A DNA stretch of 64,000 nt from positions 111,915 to 175,914 of the forward strand of contig NZ_JOAG01000014.1 of the NCBI RefSeq assembly GCF_000725485.1, in the 5' to 3' direction. The position numbers were made by a program, and so were the translations under genes. Below the pieces are notes generated by a model that was given only the letters and a program-made list of their open reading frames with translations, was not told the DNA's origin and made no database searches. Source of the stretch: Nonomuraea candida (lineage in GTDB: Bacteria > Actinomycetota > Actinomycetes > Streptosporangiales > Streptosporangiaceae). Positions 33,513-41,373 of this stretch are shown here, one piece after another (the first letter of the stretch is position 1; each line of letters opens with the position of its first letter).

Positions 33513-34031
33513 ATGAACCTGGTCACCCGCGCGGAGTGGCACGCCAAGAAGCCGACCAGCGAGTACGTCCGGCTCTCGTCCACGAAGGGCATCAAGATCC
33601 ACTACACCGGCGGGAAGGTCCCCGCCGACCTCGCCGAGTCCGCCAACCACGACCGCTGCGCCGACCTGGTCCGGGACATCCAGCGCATGCACATGTCGGG
33701 AGGCCGCGGCGAGAGGTACATCGACCTCGGCTACAACATGGTCTGCTGCCCCCACGGGCACACCTTCGTGGGCCGCGGCCCCCACGCCCTCCCGGCGGCC
33801 AACGGCGCGGGCCTCAACTCCGGCCACTACGCGGTGCTCGCCCTGCTCGGCAGCTCGGGGCTGACCGAGCCCACCGACGACCTGCTCAACGCCCTGGTCG
33901 ACGCCATCGAATACCTGCGCGAGCACGGCGACGCCGGTCGCGAGGTCAAGGGCCACCGCGACGGCTACGACACCTCCTGCCCCGGCGACCCGCTCTACCG
34001 GTGGGTGCGCGCCGGGGCCGAACGACCGTGA
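33513..34031 (+). CDS. N-acetylmuramoyl-L-alanine amidase (PGRP/amidase_2-like), no signal peptide
   Basis: The 172-residue zinc amidase-like protein resembles peptidoglycan-recognition proteins. Zinc ligands are probably His30 (IKIHYTGG) and His148 with Cys156 in GHRDGYDTSCPGDPLYRW. Tyr74 in DLGYNMV is the usual catalytic-site Tyr. NSGHYAVLALLG corresponds to the family's N..S.GI...G block. No export signal is present, which is odd for a wall hydrolase and suggests a cytosolic, phage-derived or holin-released enzyme. AGAGAGG precedes ATG 33513. Two perfect palindromes upstream suggest tight control. It converges on the NUDIX-like gene with seven bases between stops. Confidence 0.88.
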   Translation: MNLVTRAEWHAKKPTSEYVRLSSTKGIKIHYTGGKVPADLAESANHDRCADLVRDIQRMHMSGGRGERYIDLGYNMVCCPHGHTFVGRGPHALPAANGAGLNSGHYAVLALLGSSGLTEPTDDLLNALVDAIEYLREHGDAGREVKGHRDGYDTSCPGDPLYRWVRAGAERP

Positions 34032-34038
34032 CGGACGG

Positions 34039-34575
34039 CTAGGGCAGGCGCCCCACGTGGGCCAGCGCCTGCTTCAGCAGCACGCCCTGCCCGCCCGCCA
34101 TCTCCTGCTGCACCATCGGCGAGGCCGCCTCCTCCGGGGTGAACCACACCAGGTCGAGCGCGTCCTGCCGGGGCCGGCAGTCACCGGCCACGGGCACGAT
34201 GTAGGCCAGCGACACGGCGTGCTGCCGCGGGTCGTGGTAGGGCGTGACGCCGGGCGTGGGGAAATACTCGGCGACGGTGAACGGCTGCGGCGAGGCGGGG
34301 ATGCGGGGAAGCGCCACCGGACCGAGGTCCTTCTCCAGGTGGCGCATCAGCGCGTCGCGGATCCGCTCGTGGTGCAGCACGCGTCCCGAGACCAGCGCCC
34401 GGCTGACCGTGCCGTCCGACAACATGCGCAGCAGCAGCCCGACGTGGGTGACCACCCCGGTGTCGTCGGCGCGCACCGGCACCGCGTCGATGTAGAGGAT
34501 CGGCATCCGGCCGCGCACCGACTCCAGTTCGTCCGGTGCGAGCCAAGCAGGCGTGGTTTCGGTCTTTTCGGTCAT
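34039..34575 (-). CDS. NUDIX-like protein (DUF4916 type)
   Basis: The protein has 178 residues with a conserved start (WLAPDELESVRGRMPILYIDAVPVR) and a C-terminal ALDLVWFTPEEAASP followed by a helix. The layout is that of an actinobacterial NUDIX-related family, known to me as DUF4916. The classical GX5EX7REUXEEXGU box is not intact (the corresponding part reads GRVLHHERIRDALMRHLEKDLG), so hydrolase activity is uncertain. It is cytosolic, and no clear ribosome site is seen before ATG 34575. It follows the formate dehydrogenase operon on the same strand, 24 bases after a 37-codon ORF, and may be the last cistron of that transcript. Confidence 0.75.
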   Translation of the reverse strand: MTEKTETTPAWLAPDELESVRGRMPILYIDAVPVRADDTGVVTHVGLLLRMLSDGTVSRALVSGRVLHHERIRDALMRHLEKDLGPVALPRIPASPQPFTVAEYFPTPGVTPYHDPRQHAVSLAYIVPVAGDCRPRQDALDLVWFTPEEAASPMVQQEMAGGQGVLLKQALAHVGRLP

Positions 34576-34599
34576 CTGCTGATCGTACGGCTCGCCGGG

Positions 34600-34713
34600 T
34601 CAGCGGCGTACCGCACTCCGCTCAGGTGGCACGCGCCCGGCCAGCCAGGAGGCCGTGCAGATGAACAGCACGATGCCCAGGAAGGGCAGATACTCCGCGA
34701 TCTTGTGTTTCAT
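34600..34713 (-). CDS. 37-residue single-TM protein coupled to the formate dehydrogenase membrane subunit
   Basis: An ORF of 37 codons starts at ATG 34713 inside the stop codon of the NrfD-like gene (ATGA overlap). The peptide begins MKHKIAEYLPFLGIVLFIC, with a hydrophobic helix of about 18 residues (9-26), and ends in a basic tail (GRVPPERSAVRR). A Lys-rich N-terminus and Arg-rich C-terminus flank one membrane span. Very small single-span subunits accompany several respiratory complexes, so an accessory or assembly role with the dehydrogenase is plausible but unproven. It is too short for usual gene callers. Overlap and good codon usage are the support. Confidence 0.65.
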   Translation of the reverse strand: MKHKIAEYLPFLGIVLFICTASWLAGRVPPERSAVRR

Positions 34714-35795
34714 GCGAGGTCACGCTCCGCTCTCTCCTTCGCCAGCCGCCTGCGTTGCGGCTGCACGGTGTACCTGGGGTCGCCGGCCGACTCCATGCCG
34801 GCCTGGAATATCCCGAACCTGGTGCACGCCGACCCGGCCAGCAGGGCCACGCCCGCCGCCATGGCCGCGAGCCTGCTGCGCCGGCCGGCGCTCACCCCGG
34901 CCACCGCCCCGGCCAGCACCAGCGCCTCGCCCAGCCGCAGCAGCCTGCTGCGCTTGAGCGGCTCGGCCAGCGCCCCGAGCCGCCGCTCCATCCGGGCGGC
35001 GGCCACGCACTCCACGGCCGCGCCCAGCAGCGCCGCCCGCCGCGCCGGGGCCGCCTCCGCCGTCGGCGCGGCCAGCAGGCCCAGCCCGCCCGCCGCCGCC
35101 GCGGCCGACCCGGCGAACAGGAACGGCATCTCGCGGAACCCCTCGTGCCAGGCCGGCACGGCGGTGTCGCAGATCAGCGCCGCCGTGTACGTCGCCACCG
35201 CCGGCCCCGTCACCGCGGCCCCCACGGTCGCGGCCCGCCCGAGCCCCGGGAACAGCCCGGTCACGCCGGTGGCCGCCGCCGCTCCCGCCTGCGGGCCGTA
35301 GGCGGTCAGGATCCAGGTGCCGACGCTCATCGGCGAGGTGACCTTGAACACCCGCAACATGTTGAGGAAGCGGGCCGGGCGGCCCAGGTCGTGGATCAGC
35401 GCGTAGAGCGAGCCGCCCAGCGCGCACAGCGCCCCGACCTTGCTCGCCCTGGCCAGCCGCGGCCTGCCGGTCAGCTCGGCGGCGGCGGCCAGCGTGGACG
35501 ACGCGCCCGCCAGGCCGCCGAGGAACAGGTAGCCGGCGATGTCGGGGGCCCGCCACGTCGGCTCGTTCAGCACCGGCCGGCCGTAGTAGGAGTCGAAGTC
35601 GGCCTTGGGCACCATCAGCCGCTCGCGCCGGCGCCCGGCCGAGCCCGGCGTGGCCTCCCGGTCGCCGCGCACCCCGGCCGTGTCGTCCATGCGCACGTCG
35701 GTCTGGCTCATCGGCACCGCCTCGGTCGTCATGCCCGCCCCCGCACTCATCCCGGCCGGGCTCATCCCCGCCGGGCTCATCCCCGCCGCGCTCAT
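34710..35795 (-). CDS. NrfD/PsrC-like membrane subunit of formate dehydrogenase
   Basis: The integral membrane subunit is expected to pass electrons from the iron-sulfur subunit to the quinone pool. Of its 361 residues the first 60 are soluble, with a MSAAG/MSPAG repeat start. The NrfD-type region then begins (DSYYGRPVLNEPTWRAPDIAGYLFLGGLAGASS) and includes about eight TM segments. LIHDLGRPARFLNMLRVFKVTSPMSVGTWIL is the family hallmark. The C-terminus (RYTVQPQRRRLAKERAERDLA) is basic and cytosolic. The annotated start ATG 35795 overlaps a 15-codon ORF. Because 15-bp repeats contain three more ATGs, the true start may be at any of them. The gene ends within the ATG of the 37-residue ORF. Confidence 0.85.
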   Translation of the reverse strand: MSAAGMSPAGMSPAGMSAGAGMTTEAVPMSQTDVRMDDTAGVRGDREATPGSAGRRRERLMVPKADFDSYYGRPVLNEPTWRAPDIAGYLFLGGLAGASSTLAAAAELTGRPRLARASKVGALCALGGSLYALIHDLGRPARFLNMLRVFKVTSPMSVGTWILTAYGPQAGAAAATGVTGLFPGLGRAATVGAAVTGPAVATYTAALICDTAVPAWHEGFREMPFLFAGSAAAAAGGLGLLAAPTAEAAPARRAALLGAAVECVAAARMERRLGALAEPLKRSRLLRLGEALVLAGAVAGVSAGRRSRLAAMAAGVALLAGSACTRFGIFQAGMESAGDPRYTVQPQRRRLAKERAERDLA

Positions 35796-35809
35796 CCCCG
35801 CCGCCTCGC
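35750..35809. repeat. 15-bp tandem repeats at the NrfD-like gene start
   Basis: About four copies of a 15-bp unit (CTCATCCCCGCCGGG on the plus strand) encode Met-Ser-x-Ala-Gly steps. Each copy presents an ATG behind a G-rich run on the minus strand, so alternative starts are created. Edges are approximate. Confidence 0.7.
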
Positions 35810-35839
35810 CGTCATGTCCGCCCCCGCTTCGGCGTTCAT
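35792..35839 (-). CDS. 15-codon ORF linking the iron-sulfur and membrane subunits (possible coupling relay)
   Basis: ATG 35839 overlaps the stop of the iron-sulfur subunit gene (ATGA), and the ORF's own TGA overlaps the ATG 35795 of the NrfD-like gene (ATGA). The encoded peptide would be MNAEAGADMTARRRG. It has no recognisable function. Its position, with 4-bp overlaps on both sides, fits a termination-reinitiation relay that carries ribosomes to the membrane subunit. It may equally be a chance reading of a 5' extension. Confidence 0.4.
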   Translation of the reverse strand: MNAEAGADMTARRRG

Positions 35840-36657
35840 CCGCGCCGCCTCCATGCCGTGGCCGCCATCCCGGCGAGCAGGGCCACGGCCGCGACCGCCA
35901 CGTGCCGCCACATCGACGGCAGGTCCCTCGTCGTCACCACCGGGTCGGGCGGCAGGCCGTACACCTCGGGCTCGTCCAGCAGCAGGAAGAACGCGCCCGT
36001 CCCGCCCACGCCGTCGCCCGGGTCGTGGCCGTACAGCCGGGCCGAGGTGGTCCCGGCCGCGCGCACCTGCTCCAGGCGGCGCTCGGCCCGCTCGCGCAGC
36101 TCGTCGAGGTCGCCGAACTGGATGGAGTCCGTCGGGCACGTCTTGGCGCAGGCCGGCTCCTCCCCGGCGCCCAGCCGGTCGTAGCACAGCGTGCACTTGG
36201 CGGCCACGCCGTCGCTCTCCCGCTTGCCGATCACCCCGAACGGGCAGGCCGGCACGCAGTAGCCGCAGCCGTTGCAGACGTCCGGCTGCACCACGACCGT
36301 GCCGAACTCGGTGCGGAACAGCGACCCGGTCGGGCACACGTCCAGGCAGGCCGCGTGCGTGCAGTGCTTGCACACGTCGGAGGCCATCAGCCAGCGGAAG
36401 TCCATCTCGCCGACGCCCGGCTCCTGGTGTCCCAGCGGCTTGCGCTGCTCGACGAAGGCCACGTGCCGCCAGGTGTCGGCGCTCAGCTTCACGGTGTTGT
36501 CGTAGGACCAGCCGGTGAACTCCAGGCCGTCGTCGGGGACGTGGTTCCACTCCTTGCACGCCACCTCGCACGCCTTGCACCCGATGCAGATGCTGGTGTC
36601 GGTGAAGAAGCCCACCCTGCGGCTCTCGTCGAGCCGCTCGTCGAGGTCGAAGGCCAC
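35836..36657 (-). CDS. fdhB: Formate dehydrogenase iron-sulfur subunit (four 4Fe-4S clusters) with C-terminal membrane helix
   Basis: The electron-transfer subunit has 273 residues. Cys-rich motifs appear in order: CIGCKACEVACKEWN (about 24-38), CKHCTHAACLDVCPTG (about 95-110), CNGCGYCVPACPFGV (about 128-142) and CTLCYDR with CAKTCPTDSI. Together they provide ligands for four 4Fe-4S clusters, as in FdnH/FdhB and HybA-like proteins. A single hydrophobic helix at the C-terminus (WRHVAVAAVALLAGMAATAW) anchors it in the membrane. GTG 36657 lies three bases beyond the catalytic-subunit stop, with GGAGG inside that gene's end. Its stop overlaps the following 15-codon ORF. Confidence 0.92.
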   Translation of the reverse strand: MAFDLDERLDESRRVGFFTDTSICIGCKACEVACKEWNHVPDDGLEFTGWSYDNTVKLSADTWRHVAFVEQRKPLGHQEPGVGEMDFRWLMASDVCKHCTHAACLDVCPTGSLFRTEFGTVVVQPDVCNGCGYCVPACPFGVIGKRESDGVAAKCTLCYDRLGAGEEPACAKTCPTDSIQFGDLDELRERAERRLEQVRAAGTTSARLYGHDPGDGVGGTGAFFLLLDEPEVYGLPPDPVVTTRDLPSMWRHVAVAAVALLAGMAATAWRRRG

Positions 36658-36660
36658 GGC

Positions 36661-39600
36661 TCACGCCTCCATTCCGGTGCCGGCGCCCACTCCGGCGCGC
36701 CGCTGGTAGGACCTGACCAGCTCGGGCAGCGCCGGCCCGCGCGGCCGCCGCCCCGGCCTGATGTCCGCCGACAGGGCCTTGACCTCCTGGATGTGCGAGT
36801 TGGGGTCCAGCGAGATCGCCGACAGCTCGTTGGCCGCGTCGCCCCTGGCCAGCCCGTTCGGGCCGAAGTGGAACGGCAGCCCGATCTGGTGCAGCACCCG
36901 GCCGTCCAGGTGCAGCGACGGCATCCGGTCGGTCACCAGCACCCTGGCCTCGATGGCGTTGCGCGCGGTGACGATCGTGGCCCAGTCGCCGTGCACCAGC
37001 CCCCGCTCGGCCGCCAGCGCGGGCGAGACCTCGCAGAACATCTCCGGCTGCAACTCCGACAGGTACGGCGTGAACCGGCTCATCCCGCCGGCCGTGAAGT
37101 GCTCGGTCAGCCGGTACGTCGTCACCACGTACGGGTAGACCGAGGCCCCCGGCTCGTCCCCGCTCGGCTGGTAGCGGTTGTCCGCGTGCTCGTAGACCTT
37201 GCGGGCCGGGTTGCGCTGCTGCCCGTACAGCGGGTTGGCCACCGGGGAGTCCTGCGGCTCGTAGTGCGTGGGCAGCGGCCCGTCCACCACCCCCGACGGC
37301 GCGTACAGCCAGCCCTTGCCGTCGGCCTGCATGATGAACGGGTCGATCCCCGACAGCGCCGCCTCGCCCTGCGCGTCTGGGTGCGGCCGGTAGCCGGGGC
37401 TCTTGCCGAGCTCGAAGTCGGGCACGTCGTGACCGGTCCACACGCCGGCCTCGGCGTCCCACCAGACCAGCCGCTTGCGCTCGCTCCACGGGCTGCCGTC
37501 GGGCCTGGCCGAGGCCCGGTTGTAGAGCACGCGCCGGTTGGCGGGCCAGGCCCAGCCCCACTCGGCGGCGATCCAGTCCTGCTCGGAGGCCGGTTTGCGG
37601 CGGGCGGCCTGGTTGACGCCGTCCTTGTAGACGCCGCAGTAGATCCAGCAGCCGCAGGCCGTGGAGCCGTCGGCCTTCAGCTCGTCGTAGCCGGACAGCG
37701 GCCGGCCGTGCGCGTCCCAGCCGTTGATCTCGGCCAGCACCGCCTCCCCCGACGGCTCGGCCGTCTCGCCGTGCACCGGGTAGTCCCAGGTGAGGTCGAG
37801 CACGGGCCGGTCCATCGGATCGTCCGACCCGGCCAGCTTCTCGCGGATGATGCGGCCCAGGTGGTACATGAACCACAGGTCGCTGCGGGCGTCGCCGGCC
37901 GGCTCGACGGCCTGGTGACGCCACTGCAGCAGCCGGTTGGTGTTGGTGAAGCTGCCGCTCTTCTCGGTGTGGCAGGCCGCCGGCAGGAAGAACACCTCCG
38001 TACGGATGTCGGCGGTGCGCAGCTCGCCCGTCTCGATCTCCGGGCCGTCCTTCCACCAGGTCGCGCTCTCGATCAGGTTGAGGTCGCGCACCACCAGCCA
38101 GTCGAGGTTGGCCATGCCCAGGCGCTGCATCCTGGCGTTGGCCGAGCCGACCGCCGGGTTCTCGCCGAGCAGCAGGTAGCCCTTGCACTCGCCGGCCAGC
38201 TGCGCCAGCACGGTGTCGTACGTGCTGTGCGAGCCCGTCAGCCGGGGCAGCCAGCCGAACCGGTAGTCGTTGTCCGGCTGCGCCGACTCGCCCCACCACG
38301 CCTTGAGCAGGCTGATCAGGAAGGCCGGCATGTTCGCCCAGAAGCCCTTGTGCGGCGCGTCGGCCAGCAGGAAGTCGCGCATCCGCTCATGCTCGTGCGC
38401 GTGCGGCATCGGGATGTAGCCGGGCAGCAGGTTGAACAGCGTCGGGATGTCGCTGGAGCCCTGGATGCTGGCGTGCCCGCGCAGCGCCTGGATGCCGCCG
38501 CCGGGCCGGCCGATGTTGCCCAGCAGCAACTGCAGGATGCTCGCCGCCCTGATGAACTGGGAGCCGTCGCTGTGCTGGGTCCAGCCCACCGCGTAGACGA
38601 ACTCGGCCGTCTTGTCCGGCCCGGAGTTCTCCGTCAGGTGCCGGCACACCTCGGCGAACAGGCGCCGGGGCACCCCGCACACCCGCTCGACCATCTCCGG
38701 CGTGTAGCGGGCGTAGTGGCGGCGCAGCACCTGCAGCACGCAGCGGGGGTGGCGCAGCGTCTCGTCGCGCCGCGCCCGCCCGTCGAGCGGCGCGCCGGTG
38801 GCGCCGTGCACCTCCGTGCGGCCCGGCGGGTCGGTGCCGGCCACCCGCCGGTACTCGGTGTCGCGCGACCCCGAGGCGGCGACCGTGGTCATGCCCTCGT
38901 ACTGCCAGGACTCCTGGTCGTACTCGCGGCAGCCGGGGTCGAAGCCGGAGAAGAGGCCGTCGAGGTCCTCGGCGTCGCGGTAGTCCTCGCGCAGGATCGT
39001 GGCCGCGTTGGTGTAGTTGAGCACGTACTCGTGGAAGTACAGCTCGTTCTCCAGCACGTGGCTGATGATCGCGCCGAGGAAGGCCACGTCGGAGCCGGCG
39101 CGGATGGGCACGTGCAGGTCGGCCAGCGCGCTGGTGCGGGTGAAGCGCGGGTCGACGTGGATGATCACCGCGCCGCGCGCCTTGGCCTCCATCACCCACT
39201 GGAAGCCCACCGGGTGCGCCTCGGCGAAGTTGGAGCCCTGGATGACCACGCAGTCGGAGTGCTGCAGGTCCTGCATGAACGTGGTGGCCCCGCCGCGCCC
39301 GAACGACGTGCCGAGCCCCACCACCGTCGAGCTGTGGCAGACGCGGGCCTGGTTCTCGACCTGCACCACGCCCAGCGCCGTCAGCAGCTTCTTGATGAGG
39401 TAGTTCTCCTCGTTGTCCAGCGTCGCGCCGCCCAGGCTGGCGATGCCCATGGTGCGGGCCGTGCGCAGGCCGCCCTGCTCCCACTGCCAGGTCTCGCGCC
39501 GGGTCTCGATGATCCGGTCGGCGATCATGTCCATGGCGGTGGCCAGGTCGATCGGCTGCCAGTCGGCCGCGCCCGGCGGCCGGTAGAGCGCCTGGTGCCG

Positions 39601-39888
39601 CCTGCCGGAGTCGGTGGTGAGCTGGAGGCTGGCCGCGCCCTTCGGGCACAGCCTGCCCCGGCTGATGGGGGAGTCGGGGTCGCCCTCGATCTGGACGACC
39701 TTCTCCTCCCGTACGTACACCTTCTGGGCGCAGCCCACGGCGCAGTACGGGCACACCGACTTCACCACCCGGTCGGCCGTGGCCGTGCGCGCCCGCCACG
39801 CCTCCGTCCTGGCCGACTTCGCCGCCGGGCCCCGCCCCGTACGGTCACCGCCGGTGAGCTGCCGCAGCAGCGGCCACCGCAGATCCAT
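36661..39888 (-). CDS. fdhA: Formate dehydrogenase catalytic subunit (molybdopterin, Cys type)
   Basis: The large molybdo-enzyme oxidises formate to CO2 and feeds electrons to the FeS subunit. The 1075 residues start with MDLRWPLLRQLTGGDRTGRG. The 4Fe-4S site is CPYCAVGC (Cys46, 49, 53) plus Cys81 in RLCPKG. The active-site residue is Cys184 followed by His185 (NQARVCHSSTVVGL), where many homologues carry selenocysteine, so no UGA recoding is needed. GRPGGGIQALRGHASIQGSSDIP and the C-terminal molybdopterin domain (LTEHFTAGGMSRFTPYL) are complete. ATG 39888 is preferred over GTG 39912 on family N-termini and a G-run before it. No twin-Arg signal is seen, so a cytoplasm-facing complex is likely. 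Accessory fdhD is not in the window. Confidence 0.94.
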   Translation of the reverse strand: MDLRWPLLRQLTGGDRTGRGPAAKSARTEAWRARTATADRVVKSVCPYCAVGCAQKVYVREEKVVQIEGDPDSPISRGRLCPKGAASLQLTTDSGRRHQALYRPPGAADWQPIDLATAMDMIADRIIETRRETWQWEQGGLRTARTMGIASLGGATLDNEENYLIKKLLTALGVVQVENQARVCHSSTVVGLGTSFGRGGATTFMQDLQHSDCVVIQGSNFAEAHPVGFQWVMEAKARGAVIIHVDPRFTRTSALADLHVPIRAGSDVAFLGAIISHVLENELYFHEYVLNYTNAATILREDYRDAEDLDGLFSGFDPGCREYDQESWQYEGMTTVAASGSRDTEYRRVAGTDPPGRTEVHGATGAPLDGRARRDETLRHPRCVLQVLRRHYARYTPEMVERVCGVPRRLFAEVCRHLTENSGPDKTAEFVYAVGWTQHSDGSQFIRAASILQLLLGNIGRPGGGIQALRGHASIQGSSDIPTLFNLLPGYIPMPHAHEHERMRDFLLADAPHKGFWANMPAFLISLLKAWWGESAQPDNDYRFGWLPRLTGSHSTYDTVLAQLAGECKGYLLLGENPAVGSANARMQRLGMANLDWLVVRDLNLIESATWWKDGPEIETGELRTADIRTEVFFLPAACHTEKSGSFTNTNRLLQWRHQAVEPAGDARSDLWFMYHLGRIIREKLAGSDDPMDRPVLDLTWDYPVHGETAEPSGEAVLAEINGWDAHGRPLSGYDELKADGSTACGCWIYCGVYKDGVNQAARRKPASEQDWIAAEWGWAWPANRRVLYNRASARPDGSPWSERKRLVWWDAEAGVWTGHDVPDFELGKSPGYRPHPDAQGEAALSGIDPFIMQADGKGWLYAPSGVVDGPLPTHYEPQDSPVANPLYGQQRNPARKVYEHADNRYQPSGDEPGASVYPYVVTTYRLTEHFTAGGMSRFTPYLSELQPEMFCEVSPALAAERGLVHGDWATIVTARNAIEARVLVTDRMPSLHLDGRVLHQIGLPFHFGPNGLARGDAANELSAISLDPNSHIQEVKALSADIRPGRRPRGPALPELVRSYQRRAGVGAGTGMEA

Positions 39889-39916
39889 GACACCCCCCGA
39901 TGTCCCCGGCACGAGT

Positions 39917-39949
39917 CCTGCCCGGCACCGGCCGGGGGAAACCGGCAGG
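39917..39949 (-). terminator. Hairpin between rhaB and the formate dehydrogenase operon
   Basis: CCTGCCCGG and CCGGCAGG form a stem with one bulged base about 12-44 bases beyond the rhaB stop. It may end the lacI-rhaB transcript or form part of the fdhA leader. Confidence 0.45.
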
Positions 39950-39960
39950 TCAGAGGGGGG

Positions 39961-41373
39961 TCAGAAGACGCGGGAGGCGGCCTCGTCCCAGGCGGCGCGA
40001 TCACCGGCCGGCTCGTAGCGGCGCAGCGGCTGGGAGGAGGCGACCAGCGCGCGCATCTCCTCCAGCCCGGAGACCAGCCCGGCCGCCCGCGCCTGCACCA
40101 GCACGTTGCCGAGCGCGGTCGCCTCGGCCGGCCCCGCCACCACCGGCAGCCCGCAGGCGTCGGCGGTGAACTGGCACAGCAGCTCGTTGCGCGACCCGCC
40201 GCCCACCAGGTGCACCACCTCGACGTCGCGCCCGGACAGCTCCATCGCCTGCCGCACGGCCAGCCGGTGGCCGAGCGCCAGGCTCTCCAGCACGCAGCGC
40301 ACGAACGCGGCGGGGGAGGCGGGCGGGCGCTGCCCGGTGCGGCGGCACTCGGCGGCGATCCTGGCCGGCATGTCGCCCGGCGGCAGGAACACCGGCTCGT
40401 CGGGGTTGACCACGGCCGCGAACGGCCGCTCGCCGGCCGCGGCCGCCAGCAGCTCGCCCAGGTCGGAGCCGGGCCAGGCGCGCAGGCACTCCTGCAGCAG
40501 CCACAGGCCCATCACGTTGCGCAGGTAGCGGACGGTGCCGTCGATGCCGGCCTCGTTGGTGAAGTTGGCCGCGCGGCTCCCGGGCGTCAGCACCGGGCCG
40601 GGCAGCTCCACCCCGGCCAGCGACCAGGTGCCGCACGAGACGTAGGCGAAGGCGGGCCCGGCGGCGGGCACCGCGGCCACCGCCGAGGCCGTGTCGTGCG
40701 AGCCCACCGCCCTGACGGGGGCCGACCAGCCGATCTCCGCGGCCACGTCCCTGCGCAGGCCGCCGACCGCGTCGCCGGGCTGCCGCAGCGGCGGGAAGAT
40801 GCCGGCGGGCAGCCCGAGCCGCTCGATCAGCGGTAAGGCCCACGACCGCGTGCGCACGTCGAGCAGGCCCGTCGTCGAGGCGTTGGTCACCTCGGCGCCG
40901 CGCTCGCCGGTCAGCCAGTAGCCGATCAGGTCGGGGATCAGCAACATCGTGGCCGCCCCGTCGAGCCGGTCGGCCAGCAGCTGGTAGATCGTGTTGAACG
41001 GCAGCACCTGCAGCCCGGACACGTCGTAGAGCGTCTCGGCCCCGACCGCCCCGGCCACCTGTTCGGCCACGCCGGCCGTGCGCTCGTCGCGGTAGTGCAC
41101 CGGGTTGCCCAGCATCGCGCCCGACTCGTCGAGCAGCGCGTAGTCCACCGCCCACGAGTCGACGCCGATGGAGGAGACGGGGCCGGCCGCCCGCAGGCCC
41201 GCCAGGACCTCCCGGTAGAGGCCGAGGATGTCCCAGTAGAGGCGGCCGGCCACGCGCACCGGGCCGTTGGCGAAGCGGCGCGCCTCGGTCAGGCTCAGGC
41301 CGTCGGACAGGTCGGCCAGCATCACCCTCCCGCTGGAGGCCCCCAGGTCGACGGCGGCGAAACGGCGGCTCAT
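39961..41373 (-). CDS. rhaB: L-rhamnulokinase
   Basis: The FGGY-family cytosolic kinase phosphorylates L-rhamnulose to rhamnulose-1-phosphate. Of 470 residues, the N-terminal ATPase lobe begins RFAAVDLGASSGRVMLADL. The sugar site includes IGVDSWAVDYALLD, and FNTIYQLLADR is characteristic of rhamnulokinases. The C-terminal lobe contains SCGTWSLAGVELP and VHLVGGGSRNELLCQFTADACGLPVVAGPAEATALGN. ATG 41373 overlaps the stop of the upstream lacI-type gene (ATGA), so kinase and regulator are co-translated. The isomerase, mutarotase and aldolase of the same pathway lie on the other strand 4.5 kb away, all with similar operator-like sites. Confidence 0.94.
   Translation of the reverse strand: MSRRFAAVDLGASSGRVMLADLSDGLSLTEARRFANGPVRVAGRLYWDILGLYREVLAGLRAAGPVSSIGVDSWAVDYALLDESGAMLGNPVHYRDERTAGVAEQVAGAVGAETLYDVSGLQVLPFNTIYQLLADRLDGAATMLLIPDLIGYWLTGERGAEVTNASTTGLLDVRTRSWALPLIERLGLPAGIFPPLRQPGDAVGGLRRDVAAEIGWSAPVRAVGSHDTASAVAAVPAAGPAFAYVSCGTWSLAGVELPGPVLTPGSRAANFTNEAGIDGTVRYLRNVMGLWLLQECLRAWPGSDLGELLAAAAGERPFAAVVNPDEPVFLPPGDMPARIAAECRRTGQRPPASPAAFVRCVLESLALGHRLAVRQAMELSGRDVEVVHLVGGGSRNELLCQFTADACGLPVVAGPAEATALGNVLVQARAAGLVSGLEEMRALVASSQPLRRYEPAGDRAAWDEAASRVF

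Noticed and set aside
39310..39340. Possible selenocysteine (in-frame UGA) in the formate dehydrogenase
   Set aside because: The active-site codon is a normal Cys codon and the frame contains no internal stop.
35605..40836. A plus-strand open frame of about 1740 codons across the formate dehydrogenase and rhaB genes
   Set aside because: It runs opposite four genes with clear catalytic motifs, and its composition is typical of an antisense shadow.
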